Below are positions 44,120-53,164 of a stretch of DNA of 64,000 nucleotides, piece after piece (the stretch's first letter is position 1; the number at the start of each line of letters is the position of its first letter). A program made the position numbers and the translations under genes. The stretch is from Desulfobulbus elongatus DSM 2908 (GTDB lineage Bacteria > Desulfobacterota > Desulfobulbia > Desulfobulbales > Desulfobulbaceae). The notes beneath the pieces were generated by a model. It saw only the letters and a list, made by a program, of their open reading frames with translations, was not told the origin of the DNA and ran no database searches. Location: positions 1 to 64,000 of the forward strand of contig NZ_JHZB01000008.1 of NCBI RefSeq assembly GCF_000621145.1, written 5' to 3'.

Positions 44120-44364
44120 AGGCCATCTCCCTGGAGGATGCGGGGACGAGCGGGCGCCCTTTGTAAAAAAATGCCTTTCAAGATACGGGAATTGTTATTA
44201 TGAATTTATTTGAAAACAACAAGTTAAAATGTCGAGCCCTTGTGTTTTCCCGGTCATGACCGCGGAGACCGCCGCAAGATCGGGCGGTTGCGCCGCGACG
44301 CCGTCACGCGCCCGCCGGCCTCGGCCGATGGCGCCATCACTTTCTTCATCCTGGAGGAACAACT

Positions 44365-46650
44365 ATGCGTGTCCAAACCGTTGTGAAAATCGGAGCGGTC
44401 CTGGTGATCCTTGCGGCAGCGCTGATGGTGGGGGCGGTCATTGCCGTCAAATCGATCAACCTCGACAAGGTCAAGGACGTCCTGACCACGCAGGTGAAAA
44501 ACGCCACCGGCCGGACGCTGACCATCTCGGGTCCGCTGGAGGTGCATGTCGGCCTGGTGCCCAGTGTGGCCGCCAAGGGCGTCACCCTTTCCAACCCGCC
44601 CGGCTCGACCCGGCCCGAAATGGTCAAGATCGGGAGTTTTGAGATGGAAATGGCCCTGCTGCCTCTGTTGAAGCGGGAGGTCGTCATCAATCGCCTGATC
44701 CTGTCCTCACCCGACGTCCTTATTGAAACCGAGGCCAAGGGACCCGGCAATCTCGACTTCAGCGCTCCGGATCAGCCCGCCGAAGCCAAGCCGGCCGGAC
44801 AAAAACCGCCGGCGGAAAGCGAAAGCGCCTTCCGGTTCACGGTCAACGAACTGAAAATGACCAATGGCGTCATCGCCTGGCACAACCGGGCCGCCAAGAC
44901 AACCGAGTCGGTGGAGGTGCGTGAGTTTTCCCTGCGGCCGGACCGCGCCGCCGCGGACCTCCTCGCGCTGCGCCTCCTGGCCAGGGTCCGCAGCCATGAC
45001 CTCGAACTGAAGGGCACCATCGGCGGCCCGAACGCCATGCTCGGCGGCAAGCCCTGGCCGCTCAACCTTGCGGTCCAACTGCCGGGGGCGGCCCTGAACA
45101 TCGAGGGCGCCGTCGCCAATCTCGCGGCCTTCCGCGGCCTCAAGCTCAAGATGACGGCCCAGGGAGCGGAACTGGCCGAGCTGATCCGCCTCGCCGAAAT
45201 CACCCATCCCGATCTCCCGCCGAGCATCGGCCCCTTCAAGGTCGCCGCCAATCTGGGCGACAACGGCGATCGGCTGGATCTCACCGAGGTGGCGGTCGAA
45301 GCCGGCAAGCCCGACCTGGTCCTGGTCACCGCCACGGGGGCGGTCAAGGATCTGGCCGGCGGTTCCCCTGCCGTGGATATGGCGGTGACGGTGGCCAGCG
45401 ACAATCCGGCGGCAGCGGCGAAATCGGCCGGAGCCGAGTATGGCGGCAAGGGACCGGTCAAGCTTGCCGGCCATCTGCAGGGTGGCGGCACCACCTGGAA
45501 CATGACGGATCTCAAGGCAACGGCCGGCTCCAGCGATGTCGGCGGCAGCCTGGGCGTGCAGCTGGCGGCCAAGCCGAAAGTGACCGGCAAGCTGGCGGCT
45601 GCCACCGTCGATCTGGCTGATTTCGCGCCGGCAGCCGCCGCATCGAACCAGCCGGCGGCAGCGAAGGCAGCGGCCACGGGCGGCGACGGCCGGGTCTTTC
45701 CGAACGACCCCTTGCCGGTGGCGGCCCTGCGGTCGGTGGATGCAGACCTCTCCCTCCAGGTCGGCAAGCTGATTCTCGACGACAAGCACTTGACCGACGT
45801 GGCGGCAACGATTCAACTGAACGGGGGCCACCTGGCGGTCAAGCCGTTGCGGTTCGGCCTGGCCGGCGGCACCATCGAGGGCGAAGCCAGTCTGGACGCC
45901 TCCGGCAAGACGCCCGCCCTCGCCGTGCGCATGAACGGGCACCAGGTGGAACTGGGCAAACTGGACAGCCAGGGGCCGATCGCCGGCGGCAAGAGCGATA
46001 TCAAGGTGGATCTCCGCAGCAGCGGCGAGTCGGTCCGCGCCCTCATGGCGTCGGCCACCGGCGAGACCAGCGTCGGCGTCGGCGAGGGCAGATTGCGCAA
46101 CAAGGCCGTGGATCTGGCCGCCGGCGACCTGATCTTCCAGGTGCTGGGGGCGATCAACCCCTTTGCCAAGAGCGAGGACTCCACCCAGATGGTCTGCGCG
46201 GCGGTCCGGTTTGTCATCCGCGACGGCGTCGCCACCGCCGACAGGGGCATCGCCCTGCGCACCGGCCAGGTGGACGTGGTGGGCTCGGGCACGGTCGATC
46301 TCCGTTCGGAACGGCTCGATCTGGGTATCAAGCCCCGGCCGCGCGGCGGCGTGGGCCTGTCCCTGACCACACCTCTGGCCGGACTGGTCAAGGTCGGCGG
46401 CACCATCGCCAAGCCGTCGATCGGCATCGACGCGGCCGGCACGCTGAAAACCGCGGCCTCGGTGGGCGCGGGCATCGCCACCGGCGGCCTGTCGACCGTC
46501 GGCGAAATGCTGGTCGACAAAGTCACCGCCGACGAGGATCCCTGCCGGACCGCCCTTGGCCTGGCCCAGAAGGGACAGGGCAAACCGGCAGCCGAATCGC
46601 AGCAGAAACAGGGGCCGGGAAGCCTGCTCCAGGGCGTGTTCGGCCGCTGA
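44365..46650 (+). CDS. AsmA-family inner-membrane protein
   Basis: The 761-residue protein has an N-terminal transmembrane helix (about 7-29) and a large periplasmic domain rich in beta structure. The AsmA signature is seen at the N-terminus (KDVLTTQVKNATGRTLTISGPLEV and LSNPPGS), and the AsmA C-terminal segment is near 560-640 (GEGRLRNKAVDLAAGDLI, AVRFVIRDGVATADRGIALRT). AsmA-like proteins bridge the envelope and affect outer-membrane phospholipid transport. An Ala/Pro-rich stretch lies near residues 137-150. It stands alone, with GGAGGA before the ATG. Confidence 0.88.
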   Translation: MRVQTVVKIGAVLVILAAALMVGAVIAVKSINLDKVKDVLTTQVKNATGRTLTISGPLEVHVGLVPSVAAKGVTLSNPPGSTRPEMVKIGSFEMEMALLPLLKREVVINRLILSSPDVLIETEAKGPGNLDFSAPDQPAEAKPAGQKPPAESESAFRFTVNELKMTNGVIAWHNRAAKTTESVEVREFSLRPDRAAADLLALRLLARVRSHDLELKGTIGGPNAMLGGKPWPLNLAVQLPGAALNIEGAVANLAAFRGLKLKMTAQGAELAELIRLAEITHPDLPPSIGPFKVAANLGDNGDRLDLTEVAVEAGKPDLVLVTATGAVKDLAGGSPAVDMAVTVASDNPAAAAKSAGAEYGGKGPVKLAGHLQGGGTTWNMTDLKATAGSSDVGGSLGVQLAAKPKVTGKLAAATVDLADFAPAAAASNQPAAAKAAATGGDGRVFPNDPLPVAALRSVDADLSLQVGKLILDDKHLTDVAATIQLNGGHLAVKPLRFGLAGGTIEGEASLDASGKTPALAVRMNGHQVELGKLDSQGPIAGGKSDIKVDLRSSGESVRALMASATGETSVGVGEGRLRNKAVDLAAGDLIFQVLGAINPFAKSEDSTQMVCAAVRFVIRDGVATADRGIALRTGQVDVVGSGTVDLRSERLDLGIKPRPRGGVGLSLTTPLAGLVKVGGTIAKPSIGIDAAGTLKTAASVGAGIATGGLSTVGEMLVDKVTADEDPCRTALGLAQKGQGKPAAESQQKQGPGSLLQGVFGR

Positions 46651-46932
46651 GCATCGCGGGCGCAACCGGCGACCGGCCAATCTGTTCCCAGGTCGCCGGG
46701 AAAGCGGAGATACCGGGATGGACCGGGCATGTCCGCGCCCGCACAGGGGATGACAAGAAGGATCACGCATGAACGCAGCCCCTCTTTTCCTGCCGCCGGT
46801 GCTGGTGCCCGGCGGCTCCACGCGCCCCGCCGCAGCCTCCTTGGCGGAGGGCCGCGCCCGTCCAAACAACCAATCCAACATACCTGCCCCGCCAACCGGG
46901 GCAGGGGCCACAACACGAAAACAGCCGCTGCC

Positions 46933-48336
46933 ATGACCGCCACTGCCGTGCCATCGCCGACCGCGACCTCCTCCCTGGAGCGGTCGGCCCTGCTGGTCGC
47001 CACCCTGACCTCGTTTCTGGGACCGTTCATGATCTCCTCGGTCAACGTGGCCCTGCCGGCGATCCAGGCCGATCTGGGCCTGACCGCCGTCCAGTTGAGC
47101 TGGATCGCCACCTCCTACCTGCTGGCCGTGGCGGTGGTGCTGCTGCCGGCGGGCAAGATCGCCGACATCCACGGCCGCAAGAGGGTCTTCGCCACCGGCC
47201 TGATCGTCTACACGCTGGCCTCGACCGCGGCGGCCTTCGTGGGCAGCGCGGCCTGGCTCCTTGCGTGCCGCGCCATCCAGGGGGTCGGCGCCGGCATGTT
47301 CATCACCACCGGCATGGCCATCCTGACCTCCATCTTCCCGCCCCAGAGACGGGGCCGGGCCATCGGCATCTACGTGGCCGCCGTCTACGTCGGCCTGTCG
47401 GTCGGCCCCTTTGCCGGCGGCATTCTCATCCAGCAGTTCGGCTGGCGCTCCATCTTTCTGGTCATGCTGCCGCTCGGCATGGGCGCGGTCGCCATCACCC
47501 TCGCCTTTCTCCGGGGGGAATGGGCCGACGAACCGGGCCAGCGGCTCGACATTGCCGGCAGCCTGATCTACACCGTGGCCATCCTGGCCCTGATCTACGG
47601 GGCCTCGATCCTGCCGTCCCCGGCCGGCACGCTCCTGATCGCCGTCGGCCTGGCCGGTCTGGTCCTCTTTTTCCGGCAGCAACGGCGGGCGCCCCATCCC
47701 CTGTTCGAGGTTGCCCTGTTTGCCGCCAACCGGACCTTCACCTTCTCCAGCCTGGCCGCCCTGCTCAACTACTCCGCCACCTTTGCGGTCACCTTTCTCA
47801 TGAGCCTGTATCTGCAATATCTCAAGGGCATGCCGCCCAGAAACGCCGGCATGCTGCTCATGACCCAACCGGTGGTGATGGCGGTCTTCTCGCCCCTGGC
47901 CGGCCGGCTTTCCGACCGCATCGAGCCGCGCCTGCTGGCCAGCGCCGGCATGGCCGTCACCGTGGTCGGCATGCTGGTCTTCAGCCGGCTGCATCCCGAC
48001 AGCGGCCTGGCGGGGATCGGCGGCAACCTCGTTCTGCTCGGGTTCGGCTTTGCCCTGTTCTCCTCCCCGAACATGAGCGCGATCATGGGGTCGGTGGCCA
48101 AGGAACATTACGGCATCGCCTCGGGTGCGGTGGCCACCATGCGGCTCATGGGCCAGATGATGAGCATGGCCATTGCCACGGTGGTGCTCGCCCTGCTGGT
48201 GGGTCACGAAACCATCGGCCCGGCGAACTTCGACCGGTTTTTGCACAGCATCCGCATCGTGTTTCTCGTCTCGGCCCTGCTCTGCGCAATCGGCGTTTCC
48301 TTTTCCCTCTTCCGCGGCCGTCTCAGGCAGCAGTGA
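46933..48336 (+). CDS. MFS drug/metabolite exporter (DHA2-like)
   Basis: The 467-residue protein has 12-14 transmembrane helices. Motif A reads GKIADIHGRKRVFATG, motif B RAIQGVGAGMF, and motif C VGPFAGGILIQQFGWRSIFLVMLP. The EmrB/QacA-type layout is a proton-driven exporter of hydrophobic compounds. I start at ATG 46933, since the upstream open frame has no signals. The next gene follows 35 bases downstream and is likely cotranscribed. The substrate cannot be inferred. Confidence 0.87.
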   Translation: MTATAVPSPTATSSLERSALLVATLTSFLGPFMISSVNVALPAIQADLGLTAVQLSWIATSYLLAVAVVLLPAGKIADIHGRKRVFATGLIVYTLASTAAAFVGSAAWLLACRAIQGVGAGMFITTGMAILTSIFPPQRRGRAIGIYVAAVYVGLSVGPFAGGILIQQFGWRSIFLVMLPLGMGAVAITLAFLRGEWADEPGQRLDIAGSLIYTVAILALIYGASILPSPAGTLLIAVGLAGLVLFFRQQRRAPHPLFEVALFAANRTFTFSSLAALLNYSATFAVTFLMSLYLQYLKGMPPRNAGMLLMTQPVVMAVFSPLAGRLSDRIEPRLLASAGMAVTVVGMLVFSRLHPDSGLAGIGGNLVLLGFGFALFSSPNMSAIMGSVAKEHYGIASGAVATMRLMGQMMSMAIATVVLALLVGHETIGPANFDRFLHSIRIVFLVSALLCAIGVSFSLFRGRLRQQ

Positions 48337-48371
48337 CCGCCGGCGCCACCCATTCCCCCACACGGACACCG

Positions 48372-48956
48372 ATGAACAAAGTCGACTGGAAACCGGGCAC
48401 CATGATCTACCCCTTGCCGGCGGTCATGGTCAGCCTGGGCGAGACCCCCGAGGAATACAACATCATCACCATCGCCTGGACCGGCACCCTCTGCTCCGAC
48501 CCGCCGCTCTGCTACATCTCGGTCCGCCCCGAACGGCATTCCCATGCCATCCTGACGCGCACCCGGGAATTCGTCATCAACCTCACCACGCGGCACCTGG
48601 CCCGAGCCACGGACTGGTGCGGCGTTCGTTCCGGCAGGCACTACCGGAAATTCGAAGAGATGGGCCTGACGCCCGGACCGGCGGCCATGGTGAGGGCGCC
48701 GGTCATCGTCGAGGCCCCGATCAACATCGAATGCCGGGTCACCGACATCCGGCGGCTGGGCACCCACGACATGTTCAGCGCCGAGGTGGTCAACGTCAAG
48801 GCCGATCAACAGTACATCGATCCCCGCACCGGGGCCTTCGACCTGGCCAAGGCGGAACCGATCGCCTTTGCCCACGGGCAGTACTTCACCCTGGGTCGCA
48901 GGATCGGCAAATTCGGTTTTTCCGTGGAAAAAAAACGGAAGACGCGAAAAGCGTAG
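48372..48956 (+). CDS. Flavin reductase-like / FMN-binding split-barrel protein
   Basis: The 194-residue protein has a flavin reductase-like beta-barrel: the start GTMIYPLPAVMVSLG, the FMN-site segment NIITIAWTGTLCSDPPLCYISV, and REFVINLTT. Relatives of this group are flavin reductases or flavoredoxins known in sulfate reducers. The stop codon TAG is part of a long hairpin stem. It probably shares a transcript with the exporter, though a functional link is not evident. Confidence 0.85.
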   Translation: MNKVDWKPGTMIYPLPAVMVSLGETPEEYNIITIAWTGTLCSDPPLCYISVRPERHSHAILTRTREFVINLTTRHLARATDWCGVRSGRHYRKFEEMGLTPGPAAMVRAPVIVEAPINIECRVTDIRRLGTHDMFSAEVVNVKADQQYIDPRTGAFDLAKAEPIAFAHGQYFTLGRRIGKFGFSVEKKRKTRKA

Positions 48957-48997
48957 GCAACGGCCCTCCACGCACACATGAGGGGTGCCGTTGCCTA
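48954..48997 (+). terminator. Perfect hairpin including the stop codon of the flavoprotein gene
   Basis: TAGGCAACGGC (48954-48964) pairs with GCCGTTGCCTA (48987-48997), 11 bp, with an inner CCCTC/GAGGG pairing. The TAG stop lies in the stem. A second AGGCAACGGC occurs at 49063-49072. No T-tract follows. Confidence 0.45.
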
Positions 48998-49077
48998 TAC
49001 GCCCCTTGCCGCGCCCTGAAAACGGCCCGCCGGTTGTCTTGCCCTTGCCTGCGGTGCCACAGAGGCAACGGCTCCAC

Positions 49078-49665
49078 CTAGAGATACTTTTCCAGCACCC
49101 GCCCCTGTTCCACCTGTTCGGCCAACGCCTCTGCGTCGGCCCGCAGTTGCCCCACGACCGCAGCCATGCGCCGCACCGTGGGATCCTCGTCGCCGAGCAT
49201 TCGCCGGCTCTCTTCCAGCAATCCCTGTCCCTGCACGAGCCAGAGCTCCAGGTCACCCAGGATGCACCGCCGATGCCGCTGTTTCTCCTGTTCGGCACTG
49301 AGCACCGGCACCAGTCGCTGAATGGAGATTTCCACCAGCAGGTCGCGCGGCAAGCGGTGCACCTTGGCAACGTGATCGAGGGCGAGCAGGGAGTTCCGGC
49401 TGACGACGTAGGTTTTCTGCTGCCGCTGCGCCTGCACGGGTCGATAGCTGGAAGCCCTGAGAGCGAGCTGTTCGAGAATCTGCCGATCTTCGACCAACTG
49501 GTCGAACAGGGATTTCTGTTTGAGCCCCAACTGATCGGCGGCAATGCTCAGCAGTTCGATCACCGGCAGCGGCAGCTTGAACGTCGCCCGCACCGATTGC
49601 CTGCCCTTGAGCCTGTCGGCCGACAGTCCGGCCACCGCCTCGTTCACCTGTTCATGCTGGTCCAT
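49078..49665 (-). CDS. Uncharacterised protein with two ribbon-helix-helix-like segments
   Basis: In this 195-residue protein, residues about 22-58 (ATFKLPLPVIELLSIAADQLG) and about 80-115 (TYVVSRNSLLALDHVAKVHRL) both look like a strand-helix-helix DNA-binding motif of the CopG type, although neither is canonical. The rest is helical and charged. No family is recognised. It is read divergently from the Hsp20 operon, so it might control it. ATG 49665 has GGGAGGAAG upstream; the longer open frame is rejected. Confidence 0.6.
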   Translation of the reverse strand: MDQHEQVNEAVAGLSADRLKGRQSVRATFKLPLPVIELLSIAADQLGLKQKSLFDQLVEDRQILEQLALRASSYRPVQAQRQQKTYVVSRNSLLALDHVAKVHRLPRDLLVEISIQRLVPVLSAEQEKQRHRRCILGDLELWLVQGQGLLEESRRMLGDEDPTVRRMAAVVGQLRADAEALAEQVEQGRVLEKYL

Positions 49666-49768
49666 TCTTCCTCCCACGATCCATCGCCGGATAGCCATCG
49701 GGCCCCGAAACATTACCCACATCGTAGCAGACTCATTTAGTAATGCAAGCATGAAATTACGATAAGCG

Positions 49769-49796
49769 TTGACTCGACCTTCGTGCGACTTATAGT
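49769..49796 (+). promoter_or_regulatory. Probable promoter of the Hsp20 operon
   Basis: TTGACT (49769-49774) and TATAGT (49791-49796) have a 16-base spacer. Just upstream, GTAAT (49740-49744) and ATTAC (49756-49760) form an inverted repeat, and ATGC-AA-GCAT (49743-49752) lies between them. No CIRCE element was seen. Confidence 0.55.
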
Positions 49797-49872
49797 TCCT
49801 CACAGACAACGGGCCGGCACGCCACCGTGAAGGCCGCACACAGCGAAACACCTCATCAGCAGGGAGGAGAAC

Positions 49873-50319
49873 ATGATGACACGTTGGCACGACATCCAGA
49901 ACATCCTTGGCGCCATGGATCTGTTCCGCACGCAGATGAACAGTCTCTTCACCGACTTCGATCGGGCCTACAGCAGCGGTCGCGGCTGGGGAGGCCCTGA
50001 CGTCTACCCGCGGACCAATCTGAACGACACCGGCGACAATCTCGAACTGATCGCCGAGATTCCGGGCGTCGGCAGGGAAGAGCTCAATGTGAAGATCCAG
50101 GGCAATTACCTGGAGATCAGCGGATCGCGCACGACCGATGCGCCGGAAGGCTATACCGTGCACCGGACCGAGCGGCCGGCCACCACGTTCTCCCGCAGTT
50201 TCACGCTGCCCTACGAGGTGGATGCGGCCAAGGTGACGGCAACGTTGAAGGATGGCCTGCTGACCATGACCCTGCCCAAGTCCGAAGCGGCCAAGCCCCG
50301 GCAGATCAGCATTCAGTAA
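49873..50319 (+). CDS. Small heat shock protein (Hsp20), first of three
   Basis: The 148-residue protein has the alpha-crystallin domain (about 45-140): NLELIAEIPGVGREELNVKI, YLEISG, and the RSFTLPYEVDAAKVTATLKDGLLTMTLPK end with the LTMTLPK beta-strand. Hsp20 proteins hold unfolding proteins for refolding. It is preceded by AGGGAGGAG. Another Hsp20 gene follows 38 bases on, and all three share one transcript. Confidence 0.94.
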   Translation: MMTRWHDIQNILGAMDLFRTQMNSLFTDFDRAYSSGRGWGGPDVYPRTNLNDTGDNLELIAEIPGVGREELNVKIQGNYLEISGSRTTDAPEGYTVHRTERPATTFSRSFTLPYEVDAAKVTATLKDGLLTMTLPKSEAAKPRQISIQ

Positions 50320-50357
50320 CCCGAAAGCGTCATGAAAACGAACAGGAGGTACCCCCT

Positions 50358-50741
50358 ATGAGCGAGAATCACGTTGTTGCCCGTACCGAACAGCCGGCCG
50401 AACTCGTGCGGCAAGTGCCGGTGACCGCGCCGGCCGTGGACATCCTGGAAAACGAGAGCGAGATTCTGCTCCATGCCGACCTGCCCGGCGTGCGCAAGGA
50501 CGACATCGCCATTCACGTCGACAACGGCACGATGACGCTGTCGGGCACGCGGCGCGTGCAGACGACCGGAGCGGCATCGTGGCGGGAACTCGGCGATGTC
50601 GAATTCCGCCGGACATTCGCCGTGCCGCAGAGCATTGACGTCGACAAGGTCCATGCCGAGTTGAAGGACGGGGTATTGCGGTTGCATCTGCCCAAGTCCG
50701 AATCGGCGAAACCCCGGCAGATCGAGATCGCCGCCGGGTGA
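50358..50741 (+). CDS. Small heat shock protein (Hsp20), second of three
   Basis: The 127-residue protein has a very short N-terminal arm and the alpha-crystallin domain from about 26 (PAVDILENESEILLHADLPGVRKDDIAIHV). It ends LHLPKSESAKPRQIEIAAG. The short arm suggests smaller oligomers than the flanking paralogues. ATG 50358 has AGGAGG upstream. The DNA is closest to the first gene at its C-terminal PKSExAKPRQI coding segment. Confidence 0.93.
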   Translation: MSENHVVARTEQPAELVRQVPVTAPAVDILENESEILLHADLPGVRKDDIAIHVDNGTMTLSGTRRVQTTGAASWRELGDVEFRRTFAVPQSIDVDKVHAELKDGVLRLHLPKSESAKPRQIEIAAG

Positions 50742-50800
50742 GTTTCAGCATGCGGGCCGCGCCAAAGCGGCCCGCGCCACCATTGACAAGGAGGAACCGT

Positions 50801-51370
50801 ATGGAACTGAAAATGCTTGCGCCGTGGAACTGGTTCAAAAAGGAGGAAGAAATCGAGCACGGGGTGCCGATCACGCATCGAGGGAAAGGCGGGTACATGG
50901 CCGATCGGTACTATGACCCCACCTTTCCCATCCACCGCGACATCGACCGGCTGTTCGACCATTTCTTCCGCGGATTCGGGCCGATGGGCATGGGCCGCCT
51001 CGGCTCCGGGCCCGCCTTCGGCGAGGGGATGGTCCTGAAACCCAAGGTCGACCTGAGCGCCACCGAAGGGGAATATCTGCTGACCGTCGAGATTCCCGGG
51101 GTCAGCGAAAAGGACGTGTCCGTGGACATCAGCGGCGGCACCCTGACGGTGAAGGGTGAAAAACGGCAGGAAAAGGAAGAGAAGGAAAAAGATTACTACC
51201 GGGTCGAACGGAGCTACGGCTCGTTCCAGCGGGTTCTCTCGCTTCCCGACGATGTCGACCGGGAAGGGATCAAGGCCGGCTTCAAAGACGGCGTGCTGTC
51301 GATCACCATGCCCCGCAAGGCCACGAGCAAGGGCGAGGTGAAGCAGATCGAGATCACCGCCGGCAGCTGA
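50801..51370 (+). CDS. Small heat shock protein (Hsp20), third of three
   Basis: The 189-residue protein has a long N-terminal arm (to about 80, with DRLFDHFFRGFGPMGMGRLG) and the alpha-crystallin domain (LKPKVDLSATEGEYLLTVEIPG, LTVKGEKRQEKEEKEKDYY). The IEITAGS end carries the usual IxI-like motif. ATG 50801 has AAGGAGG; the frame opens at 50738. It belongs to the class of archaeal/bacterial Hsp20 different from the first two. A terminator-like hairpin ends the operon. Confidence 0.94.
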   Translation: MELKMLAPWNWFKKEEEIEHGVPITHRGKGGYMADRYYDPTFPIHRDIDRLFDHFFRGFGPMGMGRLGSGPAFGEGMVLKPKVDLSATEGEYLLTVEIPGVSEKDVSVDISGGTLTVKGEKRQEKEEKEKDYYRVERSYGSFQRVLSLPDDVDREGIKAGFKDGVLSITMPRKATSKGEVKQIEITAGS

Positions 51371-51394
51371 TCCGCTCCATCCACGCCATTGTTC

Positions 51395-51429
51395 AGGGTT
51401 CAACGGTCGCGCCGCCGCTGAACCCTTTT
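51395..51429 (+). terminator. Terminator of the Hsp20 operon
   Basis: AGGGTTCA (51395-51402) pairs with TGAACCCT (51419-51426) around a GC-rich loop, followed by TTTG. The position, 25 bases after the third Hsp20 stop, supports it. Confidence 0.75.
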
Positions 51430-51481
51430 GTGTGTCCGCCGCCGTGCAAACGATGCGGCCCCTGCCCCGTCGTGACGTTTT

Positions 51482-51574
51482 GTTACCTGCAAAAACAATC
51501 GTTACCAGCTCACGACACGATCACGACATGCCTTACCGTCCTGCCGTAAAATTTTTTCCCCGACCGCACGATAC
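51482..51574 (+). promoter_or_regulatory. Candidate sigma28-like promoter of fliD with GTTACC repeats
   Basis: TAAA (51547-51550) and CACGATAC (51567-51574) have a 16-base spacer, close to the sigma28 pattern TAAA-N15-GCCGATAA. GTTACC occurs at 51482-51487 and 51501-51506, 19 bases apart. The distance from the first GTTACC to TAAA is 65 bases, the same as upstream of flgE. Confidence 0.5.
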
Positions 51575-51636
51575 TCCTTACATGGAGACCGGGGACTTCC
51601 TCCTCGGCCGAGCAACAGAACAAGGGAGAGACGCGC

Positions 51637-52950
51637 ATGACGACCATTGCATCAACCAGTTCGGGAACGGTTTCCTTCGCCGGCCTGGCCAGCGGCATCG
51701 ATACGGCCTCCATCATCGAATCCATCCTTGAAGTGGAGCGCGCCCCCATCGACACGATGGAGGACAAGAAGGAGTATCTGAGCACCAAGCTGGATGCCTA
51801 CACCGAATTCAACAGCCTGCTCGAATCATTCTACGCTTCCCTGACCGGATTGAACGATGCCAACGACCTGAACACCTTCGCGGTGCGCAACAGCGGCTCC
51901 GACTCGTTCTCCCTCAGCACGACCAGCCTGGCCGAGGCAGGTTCCTATTCGGTGGAGGTCGTCAGCCTGGCGCAGCAGCAGAAGGATGTCAGCACCAACG
52001 GCATTGCCGATACGTCAACGACCAGCCTCAGCGGTTCCCTGCAGATCGGCGAGGCGACCCTCGACTACAGCGACGTGACCCTTTCGGAACTGGCCGATCT
52101 GATCAACGACGGGGATTACGGGGTTTCCGCCTCGATCATCAACGACGGGACCGACAACGGCTATCGCCTGAAGCTGACCGTCGCCTCGGCCGGGGAGGAA
52201 GTGGCCATCACCGGGACCGGTTCCCTGGAGTTCGACACCGCGACCAACGGCCACACGGTCGCCGGCGCCAAGGCCCATCTGGTCATCGACGGCATCGATT
52301 ACTACAGCAGCAGCAATACCGTCACCGACGCCATCAAAGGGGTCACCATCACCCTGCTCGAGGCCAACGAAGGCACCACGAGCACCGTCACCATCGAATC
52401 GGATGCCGAGACGGTCATCAGCGATCAGCTGCAGGAGATGGTCGAAGCCTACAACGCCATCGACACCTATATCGACACCATCAGCGGTTCGGATTCCACC
52501 CTGGCCAATACCATGAAATCGGTCCAGCGCAGCCTGAGAAACTATCTGACCAGCAAGGATCTGACTACCATCGGCATCTCGACCAACTGGGAAACGGGCG
52601 AGCTGGAATTCGACACCGAGGTCTTCAGCGAAGCGTATGCCAAGGACGCCGACTCGATCAAGACCGCCCTGGTGGGGGATGAAGACAACGAGGGCCTCAT
52701 GAACCGCCTGGACGACTACCTGACCGAACAGCTCAACTCCTCGACGGGGTTTCTCGTGTCGAAGGAAACCACCATCAACAAACAGATATCCGATCTGGAA
52801 GACCGGATCAGCGCCATGGAAACCCGGCTCGAAAAAAGGCAGGCCACGCTCGAAGCCCAGTATGCCGCCATGGAAGAATTGATCAGTACCCTCACCTCGC
52901 AGGGGGACTACATCACCAGCTTCTTCGAAAGCTACAATCAATCCTCCTGA
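51637..52950 (+). CDS. fliD: Flagellar filament cap protein FliD
   Basis: The 437-residue protein has the conserved N-terminus FAGLASGIDTASIIESIL and a C-terminal coiled coil (about 375-430), with central Ser/Thr-rich domains. FliD pentamers cap the growing filament and help flagellin fold. It is read singly from a sigma28-like promoter. The usual neighbours fliS and fliC are absent here. Short relative to enteric FliD (about 460), but complete. Confidence 0.93.
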   Translation: MTTIASTSSGTVSFAGLASGIDTASIIESILEVERAPIDTMEDKKEYLSTKLDAYTEFNSLLESFYASLTGLNDANDLNTFAVRNSGSDSFSLSTTSLAEAGSYSVEVVSLAQQQKDVSTNGIADTSTTSLSGSLQIGEATLDYSDVTLSELADLINDGDYGVSASIINDGTDNGYRLKLTVASAGEEVAITGTGSLEFDTATNGHTVAGAKAHLVIDGIDYYSSSNTVTDAIKGVTITLLEANEGTTSTVTIESDAETVISDQLQEMVEAYNAIDTYIDTISGSDSTLANTMKSVQRSLRNYLTSKDLTTIGISTNWETGELEFDTEVFSEAYAKDADSIKTALVGDEDNEGLMNRLDDYLTEQLNSSTGFLVSKETTINKQISDLEDRISAMETRLEKRQATLEAQYAAMEELISTLTSQGDYITSFFESYNQSS

Positions 52951-53164
52951 CCGGCGGGAGTCCATGGCACGGCAGCCCGCCCATCTTTACGCAACTTTTC
53001 CTCAACTTGATCGATCTTAACAGACAACGGCCGGGAAATGACCGATAAAGAAGGACGAAACCGGTGAGGGCTCCGCCCCCCGTCGCAGGCCAGGTACGCC
53101 AAGCGACCGGAGAGAGGCGCCCCCATCCTCTACCTGGCAGACACCATGTCAACAGGACAGCACC

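Noticed and set aside
46792-46816. Hairpin GCCGCCGG/CCGGCGGC between AsmA and the exporter as a terminator
   Set aside because: An 8-bp GC stem is expected often in DNA of this composition. It is about 140 bases from the AsmA stop and has no T-tract.
44707-48369. 1220-codon minus-strand open frame across AsmA and MFS genes
   Set aside because: It spans two well supported plus-strand genes and their gap. Its content is repetitive charged residues typical of antisense frames in GC-rich DNA.
49666-50163. Long N-terminal extension of the tandem RHH-like gene
   Set aside because: The upstream part lies over the Hsp20 gene and promoter in antisense. The ATG at 49665 has a good ribosome site.
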